From Paenibacillus mucilaginosus 3016 (GTDB lineage: Bacteria; Bacillota; Bacilli; Paenibacillales; NBRC-103111): 64,000 nt of DNA. Shown piece by piece: positions 25,002 through 33,929 of this stretch. The DNA lies in assembly GCF_000250655.1 (NCBI RefSeq), contig NC_016935.1, positions 1,878,001 to 1,942,000 of the forward strand, read 5' to 3'. The translations under genes were made by a program, and so were the position numbers. The stretch's first letter is position 1; each line of letters begins with the position of its first letter. The notes under the pieces are model-generated. The model had not been told where the DNA came from, made no database searches, and worked only from the letters and a program-made list of their open reading frames with translations.

Positions 25002-25883
25002 TCAGTCTATATTCTCATACCGGTTCACCCGGTCCAAGGGAAAGCGGATAAAATGAGGCATCCAGCAGTCCGCCGCTTCCTTCCCGACCGGGTGCCCATT
25101 TCGGCAGAATACATTAAAGGTTGATCCGTCGGGGCCGCAGCAGCCTGTGGCCGGCTCTTTCTTCATATCCATATAAAGGCCTTCGGTGGAAACCAGGATG
25201 TCATGGTTCGTGATTTCACTCACGCCTCTCCAGGGGAGCAGGCCGGCTTTGACGATTTCCGTTCCGTACACGTAGCTCAGGCGGGGAAGATAGCTTTCTC
25301 TATCTTTGAGTGCAATGCTGTTCAAATTTCCTATATGGCTCAATATACTGGTGACGAATGCGCCGCACTCTCTGCATGTAAACGAAGACCGGTGGATGTC
25401 TATGGTTCTCCAGGACTGGTCGTAGTGGACGGTGCTGTTCGCGTAGATGTCCATGAAGTCCTGCGTGATCTTCTCCGCGAGCTCCCTGACTTCCCGAAGA
25501 TAGGGAATCCACTCCCGCTGGTCCGTATATTCCAATTTGTTCTTTACGCGCAGCGGCTTGATGTAGATCTCCCGCTGGTCCGAGAAGAGGAAGACATTGT
25601 CCTTACGGTTCGTCTCCACCCACTGCTGGATGTATTTCAATTCCGTCCGAAGGGACTCGTCCTGAGACTCCATATAGGCCATGACATCGACGGGGCTTTG
25701 TTTGTAGGCGCACATTCTCGAGATTTCAATGCAGCTGTTGATGGTTTCCATCAGGGCGCTGCTCTCGCCGATCAGCACATGCAGATGGTCTGAGCTGAAG
25801 TCTCTTAAGCAGGCTTCGATCTGTTCGTAATGATAGGCGAGGGATTTTCTTTTGATGTTCAGGATGTCTATGTAATTCTGCAT
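25002..25883 (-). CDS. Uncharacterised protein with C-terminal Cys clusters
   Basis: A 293-residue soluble protein with a good AGGAGGT ribosome site. I do not recognise the family. The N-terminal half is helical (residues about 1-110). The second half has FTCRECGAF near residue 172 and, near residue 250, ATGCCGPDGSTFNVFCRNGH. This Cys/His pattern (CxxC, CC, C-x-NGH) could bind zinc or an Fe-S centre. There is no signal peptide or membrane segment. It is followed by no operon partner; the MFS gene to its right is in the same direction but more than 100 bases away. Confidence 0.7.
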   Translation of the reverse strand: MQNYIDILNIKRKSLAYHYEQIEACLRDFSSDHLHVLIGESSALMETINSCIEISRMCAYKQSPVDVMAYMESQDESLRTELKYIQQWVETNRKDNVFLFSDQREIYIKPLRVKNKLEYTDQREWIPYLREVRELAEKITQDFMDIYANSTVHYDQSWRTIDIHRSSFTCRECGAFVTSILSHIGNLNSIALKDRESYLPRLSYVYGTEIVKAGLLPWRGVSEITNHDILVSTEGLYMDMKKEPATGCCGPDGSTFNVFCRNGHPVGKEAADCWMPHFIRFPLDRVNRYENID

Positions 25884-26008
25884 GGTACCTCCTAAGGATG
25901 GATGCGACCGAATCTATACTAACTGAACGTAATGGATGGGAAAATGTTGCAGTGGCTCCGGCTATCCAAGCCGCCTGTGCAGGACCGGCAGCCTGGATGG
26001 CCTTAGGC

Positions 26009-27280
26009 TCAAGCCTTCAGCCCTTCGCAGTCTCGGGTGGCATGGCTGTAGATTCTAAACAATCGGATATACAGAACGATGCTGATGAGTGAAGACATCA
26101 GGATAAGACTGAAGATTCCCATGGGAGGGACCCAACCGGACAGGAACACCGTCAGTGGAGCCAGGAACCGCGCGATTGTATTCTGCAGGCTGTCCGCGCC
26201 CAGATACTGTCCCCTGGCATCCTCCGGGGCATAGCGGCTGATAAAGCTCTGGGTCACGGGGGAGCGTACGATCTCACCCAAGGTGAAGAGGAACGTTGCG
26301 AAGAACAGGAACTCTAGATGGGGGCTCAGTCCGAGGGAGAAGGTGCCGATTCCGGACAGCAGCGATGACAGGATGAATACGCTTCGCTCGGACCAAGGGG
26401 AGAGCCATTTAGTTACCGGCAGAATCAACAGGACGAACAAGAGACCGTTGAATCCCAGCAGCCAGCCGTAGATCTCCGTGCCGGACACAACGGGGGAATC
26501 CTCCTTCCAGGCGAACAGCGCCTGAGCGGGGACGTACTCGGTCACATAGACAGCCAAGTACAGATCGAGCTGCATGATGGGAATCAAGGCCAGGATGCCT
26601 GCCGCAATATAGAGCAGGAACACGCGGTCTTTGAGGATCACGCCGTACCCTTTCCACTGCTGCCGGAACACAAGAACAAGGGTAGAGGGATCTGCCTGCG
26701 TCTTCGCTGAAGGCGGCAGGGTCTCCCGCACCACGAAGTACATGGCGGCCCAATACAGCAGCAGGACAACCGTACAGGTCCAGAGCAGCTCTTGGCGGTA
26801 GTGGAAGTAGAAGACGGCCCCAAGGGCGGGCCCCAGCACGGCGCCGACGTTATTGGCCGTCGCGAAGGCGGCGAAGACCCGGCGCCGGTCCGGTGCGGGA
26901 ACCAGGTCGGCCACCATCGCGGCACCGGCCGGCTTGTAGAGGGCTCCTCCCAGACCAAGGCCAATGAAGGCGGCATAGTCCAGCCAGGGGGACGGTGACA
27001 AAGCGAACAGGGCGAACATCCCAGCCTGAAGCGCTGCACCGAGCAGCATCACGGGACGCCGGCCGAGCCGGTCCGCAAGAGAGCCTCCGAGCAGATGGCC
27101 AACCATGCTGAAGAGCGGGGGGACTGTCATCAGCAGGCCCGCCGTATGGCTGCCCAGTGCTTCGCTGAAGTAGACGGTGATGAACGGAAAGTACATCCAG
27201 AACAGCAGGTGAAACAGCGCTTCACCGGTCAACCGGACTTTCAGATTCACGCTCCATATATGGAAGGGCACAAGATTCAT
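26009..27280 (-). CDS. MFS transporter (12-TM exporter)
   Basis: A 423-residue major facilitator. Motif A is clear between helices 2 and 3 (GGSLADRLGRRPVMLLGA). The helix-5 region is GPALGAVFYFHYR. The size fits 12 helices, with a middle loop. The TM10-11 segment carries RYAPEDARGQYLGADSL, common in MdtG/YceL-type drug exporters. SD-like AAAAGAGG abuts the ATG; a GTG three codons later has better spacing. GC is high, so it belongs to the right-hand part of the window. Confidence 0.85.
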   Translation of the reverse strand: MNLVPFHIWSVNLKVRLTGEALFHLLFWMYFPFITVYFSEALGSHTAGLLMTVPPLFSMVGHLLGGSLADRLGRRPVMLLGAALQAGMFALFALSPSPWLDYAAFIGLGLGGALYKPAGAAMVADLVPAPDRRRVFAAFATANNVGAVLGPALGAVFYFHYRQELLWTCTVVLLLYWAAMYFVVRETLPPSAKTQADPSTLVLVFRQQWKGYGVILKDRVFLLYIAAGILALIPIMQLDLYLAVYVTEYVPAQALFAWKEDSPVVSGTEIYGWLLGFNGLLFVLLILPVTKWLSPWSERSVFILSSLLSGIGTFSLGLSPHLEFLFFATFLFTLGEIVRSPVTQSFISRYAPEDARGQYLGADSLQNTIARFLAPLTVFLSGWVPPMGIFSLILMSSLISIVLYIRLFRIYSHATRDCEGLKA

Positions 27281-27549
27281 CCTCTTTTCAATCCGATATG
27301 TTCCCGGCCGGGGTATCCAAAATATAGATTAATTTCCTGGGAAAATATAGACTTATTCTGAACGATGATTTATACTATTAATATGAAAATCAAGCACGTC
27401 CCCTGTCTGCTTTAGCTGCTTCACCAATCGAACATTTATTCGTGAATGGATGTAAGGCGCTCCTACCGGAAGCGCCTTTTTTGATTCCTGCACAGCAGGA
27501 TGAAGGCGACACGCAAAGAAACGCAAAGAGCAGGAGGTCTTGTTCCGGG

Positions 27550-28284
27550 ATGAAAGAGAATAAATACGATGAACCGGGGTTCTTCGGCAAGTACAGTCAG
27601 ATGCCCCGGTCACTGGGCGGCCTGGAGGCCGCCGGGGAATGGGCCGACTTCCGCGCCCTGCTGCCCGAGCTGGACGGCAGAAGAGTGCTTGATCTGGGCT
27701 GCGGCTTTGGCTGGCACTGCCGTTATGCGCGGGAACAGGGAGCGCGGTCTGTAGTGGGCATCGATCTTTCGGCGAATATGCTGGAGCGCGCCAGAGCGAT
27801 GACGAGCGATCCTCAGATCGAGTACCGGCAGCTCGCCGTGGAAGAGATCGACTTCAGCGAAGGGGAATTCGATGTCGTGATCAGTTCGCTGGCCCTGCAC
27901 TATGTGGAGCGCTTCGACGCCATCTGCCGGAAGGTGTATCACTGCCTCGCCCCCGGCGGCACCTTCGTGCTCTCCGTGGAGCATCCGATCTTCACCGCCC
28001 TCCCGGCGCAGGACTGGCACTACGGTCCGCAGGGGGAGAAGCTCCATTGGCCGGTGGACCGCTATCACGAAGAGGGCCCGCGCCAGGCCCGCTTCCTGGA
28101 CCATGATGTCGTGAAGTATCACCGCACGATGGCGGCCCTTGTCAATGCGATCATCGAAGCCGGCTTCCGTCTCCGGAAGCTGTCCGAGCTGGAGCCTACG
28201 CAGGAGATGCTGCAGAGGAACCCGGCGTGGGCGGATGAAGTCCGCCGCCCGATGTTCTTGCTGGCTGCGGCGGGTAAGGATTGA
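27550..28284 (+). CDS. Class I SAM-dependent methyltransferase
   Basis: A 244-residue Rossmann methyltransferase. Motif I is VLDLGCGFGWHCRYAREQGA, followed by the acidic end of strand 2 (VGIDLSANML), motif IV (FDVVISSLALHYVE) and PGGTFVLSVEHP. The N-terminal part has PGFFGKYSQMPRSLGGLEAA, typical of the UbiE/COQ5-like group. I use ATG 27550 after AGGAGGT; upstream in-frame ATGs add unrelated sequence. The substrate is unknown. A terminator follows. Confidence 0.85.
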   Translation: MKENKYDEPGFFGKYSQMPRSLGGLEAAGEWADFRALLPELDGRRVLDLGCGFGWHCRYAREQGARSVVGIDLSANMLERARAMTSDPQIEYRQLAVEEIDFSEGEFDVVISSLALHYVERFDAICRKVYHCLAPGGTFVLSVEHPIFTALPAQDWHYGPQGEKLHWPVDRYHEEGPRQARFLDHDVVKYHRTMAALVNAIIEAGFRLRKLSELEPTQEMLQRNPAWADEVRRPMFLLAAAGKD

Positions 28285-28298
28285 ACTTGGAGAAGCAG

Positions 28299-28332
28299 CC
28301 TGGAACCATACTTGGTTCCGGGCCTTTTTTAT
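28299..28332 (+). terminator. Intrinsic terminator
   Basis: GGAACC / GGTTCC with flanking CCT/GGG pairs, followed by CCTTTTTTATTTTT, just after the methyltransferase. Confidence 0.75.
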
Positions 28333-28335
28333 TTT

Positions 28336-28647
28336 TGGGAGGGAGTTACCTACCCTATTGGGTCCATAAATGTATCCGATGGGGTAATATTCCGGTCCGG
28401 CGGCCTTTGGTAAGATGAGGAACGAACCAACAAATCAACGAAACCGAGCGATCGCCAGGAACAGCGGGACCGCAAACGAAACGAGGGAATCAATCTTTTC
28501 TGCTGTGCGGGGTGGTCAGATGTTGGATTGAAAAGATACGCGATCGCTTTTCGCACCTGAACGGTTCGTTTGACGGGAAGAGACGGAAAGCATGACGTCA
28601 AACAGGTTTCGGGTTGGACCAAAAACTCATGGGAGGCTGCCCCCTAG
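28336..28647. other. Intergenic region, no gene seen
   Basis: About 310 bases before the first stalk-protein gene. I see no protein, RNA gene or strong repeat. ACGCGATCGCTTTTCGC contains a GCGATCGC palindrome. It probably holds the promoter. Confidence 0.4.
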
Positions 28648-30438
28648 ATGACTTCATTTCATTCAAAAGCACGATCAGCGATGCTCAGCTTGGTTCTGGC
28701 AGGAAGCTGCGCTTTCTCCGGCGTTTCCTTCGCATTCGGTGAGACACCGCCGGCAGGGGTGGCGATCAAAGAATTCAGTCTGCTGGATACCGCTTCCGAT
28801 GTGATTGGCATTGCGGACTTCAAGCCGGAGGGCTACAAGGACGGCCACTTCAAGCTGCGGCTGAGCCTTTCGCAGAAGACGGTGATCAATGCGGTAGTGC
28901 TGCGTACCACCGATGCATATGGCGAGGACAACTACCACAGTATGTGGAGAACGAACCGGGTGACCGACGGCTGGCTGCTCGGTCTTGTGCAGAACAAAGG
29001 AACGGAGACCGAGATCATCAATCCGGGCTTCCGCAAGGACGTGAAGGAGCCGGTCGGCGAATTCCAGGGGGGAGCTTACGTTCGACTTATACGCCAGCAA
29101 CAACGGATATATTAAGGAGAGCCAGTACTTCGTACTGGAGATCGAGACGCCGCAGGGGACTGTCGCATCGAAGCCGGTCAGATCCGAGAAGCCGATGGTC
29201 GCCGATGGCACGACCGCCACGCCAACACCTGCACCGGGCCCATCCATCCCGACACCGGCCCCTGCGCCGGAAACAAACGGGCCGGAGATTCATGTCTTCT
29301 TCAAGGGTCAAGAACTCCAATTCAGCGAGACGCAGCCGGTGATCAAAGACGGTTCTACACTGGTTCCCTTCCGCAAGCTCTTCGAAACTCTGGGCTTCAC
29401 GGTGAGCTGGGTGGAGAACGGAGCGGTACGGCAGGCGGTCGGTACCAAAGACGGCCTGACGATCAAGCTAACCATCGACAGCACCACGGCTTCCGTCAAT
29501 GATCAGAATGTCGCTCTGGAAGTGCCGGCACAGATCATGGGGGCAGTACGATGGTTCCGCTTCGGTTTGTAGCGGAGAACAGCGGCTACCAGGTGACCTA
29601 TGCCAAGGAGAACAATATGGCGTCGATCCGGATTGAGGAGGGGACGGCAGGTGCGCCTGCGGAGACACCGTCTCAACCATCCACGCCGGCACCTACTCAG
29701 CCGCCTGCGGGGACACCATCCCAGCCATCCACGCCGGCACCGACTCAGCCGCCTGCGGGGACACCAAGCCAATTGACTGTAAAGCCTTATATCGTCCATG
29801 GTTACGTACGTGATGCAGCGGGCAAGCCCATCGAAGGCGCTTCGGTCTGGGCTGATAATACCCTGTTGTACGACAGCAACCTTCTCGGGGTGACCGATGC
29901 GTCCGGCTACTACAAGCTGGAGCTGCCAAGTTTGGCAACTACCTGGAGGATGGGCGGCGAGTACTCACGGCAGGCTGACGGCAGAACCTACCGGTTCGAC
30001 TTGGTGCCTGAGGTGGATCAGCCATTTGCGGGCAATACAGGGGCGGTCCGGAATATGACTTGGAAGAATGACGTGGGATACCTGTTTGTGTATCCGGATT
30101 TCTCTTCTTTCGATGGAGATAACCTGCCTATGGTGGAGTTGAAGGACCTGGAGATGACCTTAATCCCTGTGAGCTCTGCACTGGACAGCGGTGCCGGCAA
30201 GACGATCGTCAAGCGAATCGGGCGGATGGAGTACGAAGGGCTCGGGATCGATAAAATTCCGCTGGGCCGCTACAAAGCGACGATCCGGTGGATGCCCCAA
30301 GGGCTTGAGCCGATGCCGCAGTTGATCCGGGTTGAAGGGGAAGGGGACTTCGCCGAGTCGGTGGAGTTTGATTTCAGCGAAAAAAGGGGCTACCTGGACG
30401 ACGACTACATGATGGAATTTGAGGTTCAATACCCGTAA
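28648..30438 (+). pseudogene. Stalk-domain / carboxypeptidase-regulatory-like exported protein, two frameshifts
   Basis: The full product would have about 596 residues: a signal peptide (SLVLAGSCAFSGVSFAFG), a unique domain of about 130 residues, a Pro-rich linker, a copper-amine-oxidase N1-like stalk domain (HVFFKGQELQFSETQPVIKD), three copies of a 16-residue Pro-rich repeat, and a carboxypeptidase-regulatory-like domain (GYVRDAAGKPIEGASVWADN). The frame changes by one extra G in a G6 run (29067-29072) and changes back by one missing G in a G5 run (29539-29543). The two cancel, and coding similarity to the intact paralog at 33930 runs on throughout, so a sequence error or reversible slippage is as likely as a dead gene. 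Confidence 0.7.
29665..29775 (+). repeat. 48-bp coding tandem repeat (Pro-rich linker)
   Basis: Two full units (29665-29712, 29713-29760) and the start of a third encode TPSQPSTPAPTQPPAG. They form a spacer between the stalk and the C-terminal domain. The paralog at 33930 has only a short version. Confidence 0.8.
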
Positions 30439-30451
30439 GGGCTCTACCCGA

Positions 30452-30492
30452 GTGCCGGTAAGTCTCAGACTTATCGGCACTTTTATTGTTTT
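30452..30492 (+). terminator. Intrinsic terminator
   Basis: GTGCCGGTAAGTCT / AGACTTATCGGCAC stem with one mismatch pair, then TTTTATTGTTTT. The paralogous gene at 33930 ends with a related stem (35179-35210), so gene and terminator were duplicated together. Confidence 0.8.
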
Positions 30493-30578
30493 GGACAACG
30501 AAGCGGTCTGACCGTCCCGCTCCTCTTGCAACATTAATGGATGCGGCGGCGTTTGGGGGATAAAGGGGGTGCTCATGC

Positions 30579-31235
30579 ATGAAGCATGCAATCATGGCTC
30601 TAGGGCTGGCGGCCTCCGGAATCTTGGCCGGACCGCTGACCGGAGGGGGAGCGGGGGAACCTCAGATACCGGGGAATCCGCAGCAGGTTGTTGATCAAGA
30701 GCATTCCGTGAGGAAAGACAGGTCCCGGATCCCGATTCCCATTCCGGTTACCGTAATCCCCGACTCGGACAGCCTGATCATCGGTCCGCCGAAGGTGGTC
30801 CCCTCATCCGAGATCGGGTGGGTGCCGCCCAAGAAAAAGTCTCTATCCTACGGCTCTATAGAGGAGCTGAAAGGATTCAAGGGGTTTCCTGTGCTGGTTC
30901 CCGCCAGGCTTCCAGGCTCCTATGGCTCGCCAGTGATCCATGCCTCGGATACTTCCGTTCGCATCATCTATACGGATGCGGATGGAGTCAAGCTGTCTCT
31001 AACCCAAACGAAGCCTGTTCAGGAGTACACGGTCGAGGAGATGCCGCAAGCCGTTGACGAAGACAGTTATGGGATCATCGACAGTCCGTGGGGGAAGGTC
31101 AAATGGCGAAAACTAGACCGGCATTACTCCATCGCCTGGGAATCCGGCGGACTGCAGTATCAGATCGGTGCTCCGAGGCTACAGGATGGCATCGATACCC
31201 TTCATGCCCTGGTCGCGCTGGAGAACATGAAATAA
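30579..31235 (+). CDS. Exported protein with DUF4367-like domain
   Basis: A 218-residue protein. The N-terminus (MKHAIMALGLAASGILAGPL) looks like a signal peptide. A Pro-rich part with IPIPIPVTVIPDSD follows. The C-terminal 120 residues (LVPARLPGSYGSPVIHASDT, SVRIIYTDADGVKLSLTQTK, and WGKVKWRKLDRHYSIAWESG) resemble DUF4367 domains of secreted or anti-sigma-linked proteins. The family call is tentative. It lies between a stalk protein and a two-component system, and all read the same way. Confidence 0.68.
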   Translation: MKHAIMALGLAASGILAGPLTGGGAGEPQIPGNPQQVVDQEHSVRKDRSRIPIPIPVTVIPDSDSLIIGPPKVVPSSEIGWVPPKKKSLSYGSIEELKGFKGFPVLVPARLPGSYGSPVIHASDTSVRIIYTDADGVKLSLTQTKPVQEYTVEEMPQAVDEDSYGIIDSPWGKVKWRKLDRHYSIAWESGGLQYQIGAPRLQDGIDTLHALVALENMK

Positions 31236-31330
31236 GGGCCGCTTGCTGAGCTTACGGCTCGTTCATTTTTCACTCCTCCCCCTTCAAGGTTGTGTGCTAA
31301 TATGAGTTCAAGCGAGGTGAGGATGTGAGC

Positions 31331-32557
31331 ATGATCCAAGCGGTTGAAATCATCAAAAAGAGCCCCTTTTCATGGAAACTGCTATTCGGCCTGAAGCTCA
31401 TTGTTGATTTGGCTTTAGCCGGTGCTTTTTATTTTGAACATTCGATGACGCTGTTGTGGAGATTGGGCTTTGTGGTCATCTCCCTGCTGATCTTCCTGGG
31501 GATTAATGCAGTTTATCTCGACAGGAAGAAACGGCAGAATTGGCTGCTTCACGTCCTGCTCATCGACTTCCTGGTGTCCGCTGCTTACGGCTACGTTTAT
31601 ATCAGCGGGGATTTCCCGAATCATCTGTTCATAGGGATTACCGCCCTGGCGATTCTCATGTTAGTCAAGAACACCCGGATGCTGGTTCTTACCTGCATCC
31701 TGCTGCTTGCCGTGTATGTTGTGACGATGGGCAGCGTGGACTGGTACTTATATCAACAGCTCCATACCGCCGGCTACTTTATTTCCTGTTCGTTTATTCT
31801 ATTCGCGGGGATCGTGAGTGCGGTAATCCAGCATTATGGGCGCGCTCACGAGAAGGCGATGCAGCTGCATGCCCAGCTGCTGCAGTCCCATGAGCAGCTG
31901 CAGGAATATGCGCTCCAAACGGAAGAGTGGGCGGCAGCCAGGGAAAGAGTGCGCATGGCGCGGGATATTCACGATACGGTAGGTCATAAATTAACGGCAC
32001 TATTGGTGCAAATGCAGCTGGCCCGCAAGCTGGGCGGGTCGGATGCCTCACGCAGTCAGCAAATCTATCTGGAATGTGAAGATTTAATCCGATCGTCCCT
32101 GCAGGAGGTGCGGCTGTCGGTAAGGGCCATCCGGGATGAACCTGCGGGGGCCGGCTCCCTGCATGACAGCCTCCAAAAGCTGGGGGAGGAGTTTACCCGA
32201 TTTACCGGCGTACAAACCGCTTTCGAGATCAAGGGAGCTCCCGTCGCTCTGCCCCGCAATCTCCAGTTGACGGCTTACCGCATGGTTCAGGAATCGCTTA
32301 CCAATGCGCAGAAGCACGGTCAGGCCAAGCATGTGCACGTGGCATTGACCTACTCGGAGAGCGGATTTTCGCTGAGCATACGCAATGACGGTGTGGTTCC
32401 TCATGAACTGAAGCCGGGTTTCGGTCTCATCAGTTTGCAGGAAAGAGCGAAGGAGTGGAATGGAGAGGTGCGATTCTACCTGGATCGGAACGAAGGATTT
32501 GCTGTCGAAGGAGCATTCCCCTATGCTGCACTGGAGAGGGAGCGTGTCCACCGTTGA
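31331..32557 (+). CDS. NarL-family sensor histidine kinase (HisKA_3)
   Basis: A 408-residue membrane kinase. Five to six hydrophobic segments cover residues about 15-170 with hardly any extracellular loop, as in intramembrane-sensing DesK/LiaS-type kinases. A coiled linker leads to the H-box RMARDIHDTVGHKLTALLVQ with His214. The HATPase_c part has YRMVQESLTNAQKHG (N-box) and PGFGLISLQERAKEW (G-box). GAGGTGAGG fits ATG 31331 better than GTG 31325. It overlaps its regulator gene by four bases. The signal is unknown; cell-envelope stress is the common one for this type. Confidence 0.88.
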   Translation: MIQAVEIIKKSPFSWKLLFGLKLIVDLALAGAFYFEHSMTLLWRLGFVVISLLIFLGINAVYLDRKKRQNWLLHVLLIDFLVSAAYGYVYISGDFPNHLFIGITALAILMLVKNTRMLVLTCILLLAVYVVTMGSVDWYLYQQLHTAGYFISCSFILFAGIVSAVIQHYGRAHEKAMQLHAQLLQSHEQLQEYALQTEEWAAARERVRMARDIHDTVGHKLTALLVQMQLARKLGGSDASRSQQIYLECEDLIRSSLQEVRLSVRAIRDEPAGAGSLHDSLQKLGEEFTRFTGVQTAFEIKGAPVALPRNLQLTAYRMVQESLTNAQKHGQAKHVHVALTYSESGFSLSIRNDGVVPHELKPGFGLISLQERAKEWNGEVRFYLDRNEGFAVEGAFPYAALERERVHR

Positions 32558-33225
32558 AAATTCTGATCGTGGATGACCAGCGGCTCATGCGAGAGGGGCT
32601 TGCTGCCCTTATTGGCCTCGAACCGGGGATGGAAGTGGTGGGGACGGCAGTGGACGGGAGAGATGCCTATGCCAAAGCGCTGGAATGGCGGCCCGACGTA
32701 GTGCTGATGGATATCCGAATGCCGGGAATGGACGGTGTGGAGGGGACCCAGTTGATCCTGAAGCATCTGCCCGAAACCAAAATTCTGATTCTGACCACCT
32801 TCGATGATGCGGAGTTAATCCTGCGGGCTTTGGAACAAGGTGTCCATGGCTATTTGTTGAAGGATATGCCATCCGAGGCGATCGTCAGCAGCATTCAAAC
32901 CGTATATAACGGCGGAACGGTGCTTCAATCCGAGATCACCGCCATGCTGCTGGGTGAGCTCCAAAAAATGTCGGAGTGGAACAGGGGACAGCCGGCTCTC
33001 CTCAGTACCAACGAACCTGCCGCTCTCGGGGGGCTGACCGAACGGGAGAAAGAAATCCTCGCTTTATTGGGCCGGGGATTCAATAATAAAGAGATTGCAG
33101 GCAGCCTTGTGATCACGGAAGGCACGGTGAAAAACCACGTGTCGAACCTCATCGCCAAGCTTGGTCTGCGGGACAGGACACAGGCTGCACTCTTTTCAGT
33201 CCGTCATGGAGCTAACATCCCCTAG
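32554..33225 (+). CDS. NarL/LuxR-type response regulator
   Basis: A 223-residue regulator with a receiver domain (MKILIVDDQRLMREG, phospho-acceptor Asp53 in VVLMDIRMPGMDG, and the conserved Lys in GYLLKDM) and a C-terminal LuxR HTH (LTEREKEILALLGRGFNNKE, then GTVKNHVSNLIAKLGLRDRT). The start is TTG 32554, overlapping the kinase stop, so translation is coupled. Likely targets are the neighbouring stalk-protein and DoxX genes (inference). Confidence 0.9.
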   Translation: MKILIVDDQRLMREGLAALIGLEPGMEVVGTAVDGRDAYAKALEWRPDVVLMDIRMPGMDGVEGTQLILKHLPETKILILTTFDDAELILRALEQGVHGYLLKDMPSEAIVSSIQTVYNGGTVLQSEITAMLLGELQKMSEWNRGQPALLSTNEPAALGGLTEREKEILALLGRGFNNKEIAGSLVITEGTVKNHVSNLIAKLGLRDRTQAALFSVRHGANIP

Positions 33226-33387
33226 GGGCATGACTTTTGGCATAGAGCATGAGATTCCTCATGCTTTAGCGATCAAATGTTCTGCCTTTTTTCTTTGTGA
33301 TTCATGACTTTTCTCAGCATTGCCCTTCTCTCATACCAGCTACAATGAACAACAGAAACAACATTAACCGAGACGGGGAGATGTAAG

Positions 33388-33810
33388 ATGAGAAACATCA
33401 AAATCGCTTACTGGGTCATCACGCTTTGCACGCTCACAGGATTCGCCATCAGTGCCTTCAATGAGATTACCCATTCGCCCAAAACGTTCATGGACACCAC
33501 CCAGCTGCTGGGCTACCCGCCCTACTTCCTCACTCTTCTGGGAGTGGCCAAAATCATCGGTATCCTTGTTCTGCTCGTTCCCCGATATTACAGGCTGAAG
33601 GAATGGGCGTATGCCGGCCTGACGATTGACTGCATTGCGGCCTTTTGGTCCGAATTGGCGGTCGGCAATCCCATGGCAGGTATAAAGGCCGTGGTGGTCT
33701 TTGCCTTTGTGATGCTGTCCTATTTCCTGCTGCTGAGAATGGAGAAAGGCTTGAATAAAAGCGCTGAGAGCGGACCGATGGCGGCCGGCACTCACCCCCA
33801 AGCCGGCTGA
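33388..33810 (+). CDS. DoxX-like membrane protein
   Basis: A 140-residue protein with four hydrophobic segments and the DoxX_2 pattern: TQLLGYPPYFLTLLGVAKII, GILVLLVPRYYRLKEWAYAG and YAGLTIDCIAAFWSELAVG. The tail is short and polar. The gene has GGGGAGATGTAAG before its ATG. DoxX-like proteins are small redox-linked membrane proteins of unclear function. It is transcribed in the same direction as the two-component genes after a 160-base gap. Confidence 0.8.
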   Translation: MRNIKIAYWVITLCTLTGFAISAFNEITHSPKTFMDTTQLLGYPPYFLTLLGVAKIIGILVLLVPRYYRLKEWAYAGLTIDCIAAFWSELAVGNPMAGIKAVVVFAFVMLSYFLLLRMEKGLNKSAESGPMAAGTHPQAG

Positions 33811-33929
33811 GCAGCGTGCTGGACCGGCACCTTCGAAATAATTCACACTTTGTGGTATTCCAAACTGAATTGCCTGGGGACTTCAAGTAAGATACAGCTT
33901 AGAGATCAGCAATCAGAGGAGGATATAAA

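Noticed and set aside
33246-33265. Hairpin AGCATGAG / CTCATGCT after the response regulator
   Set aside because: The stem is short and the next T-run lies about 25 bases away, so I do not call it a terminator.
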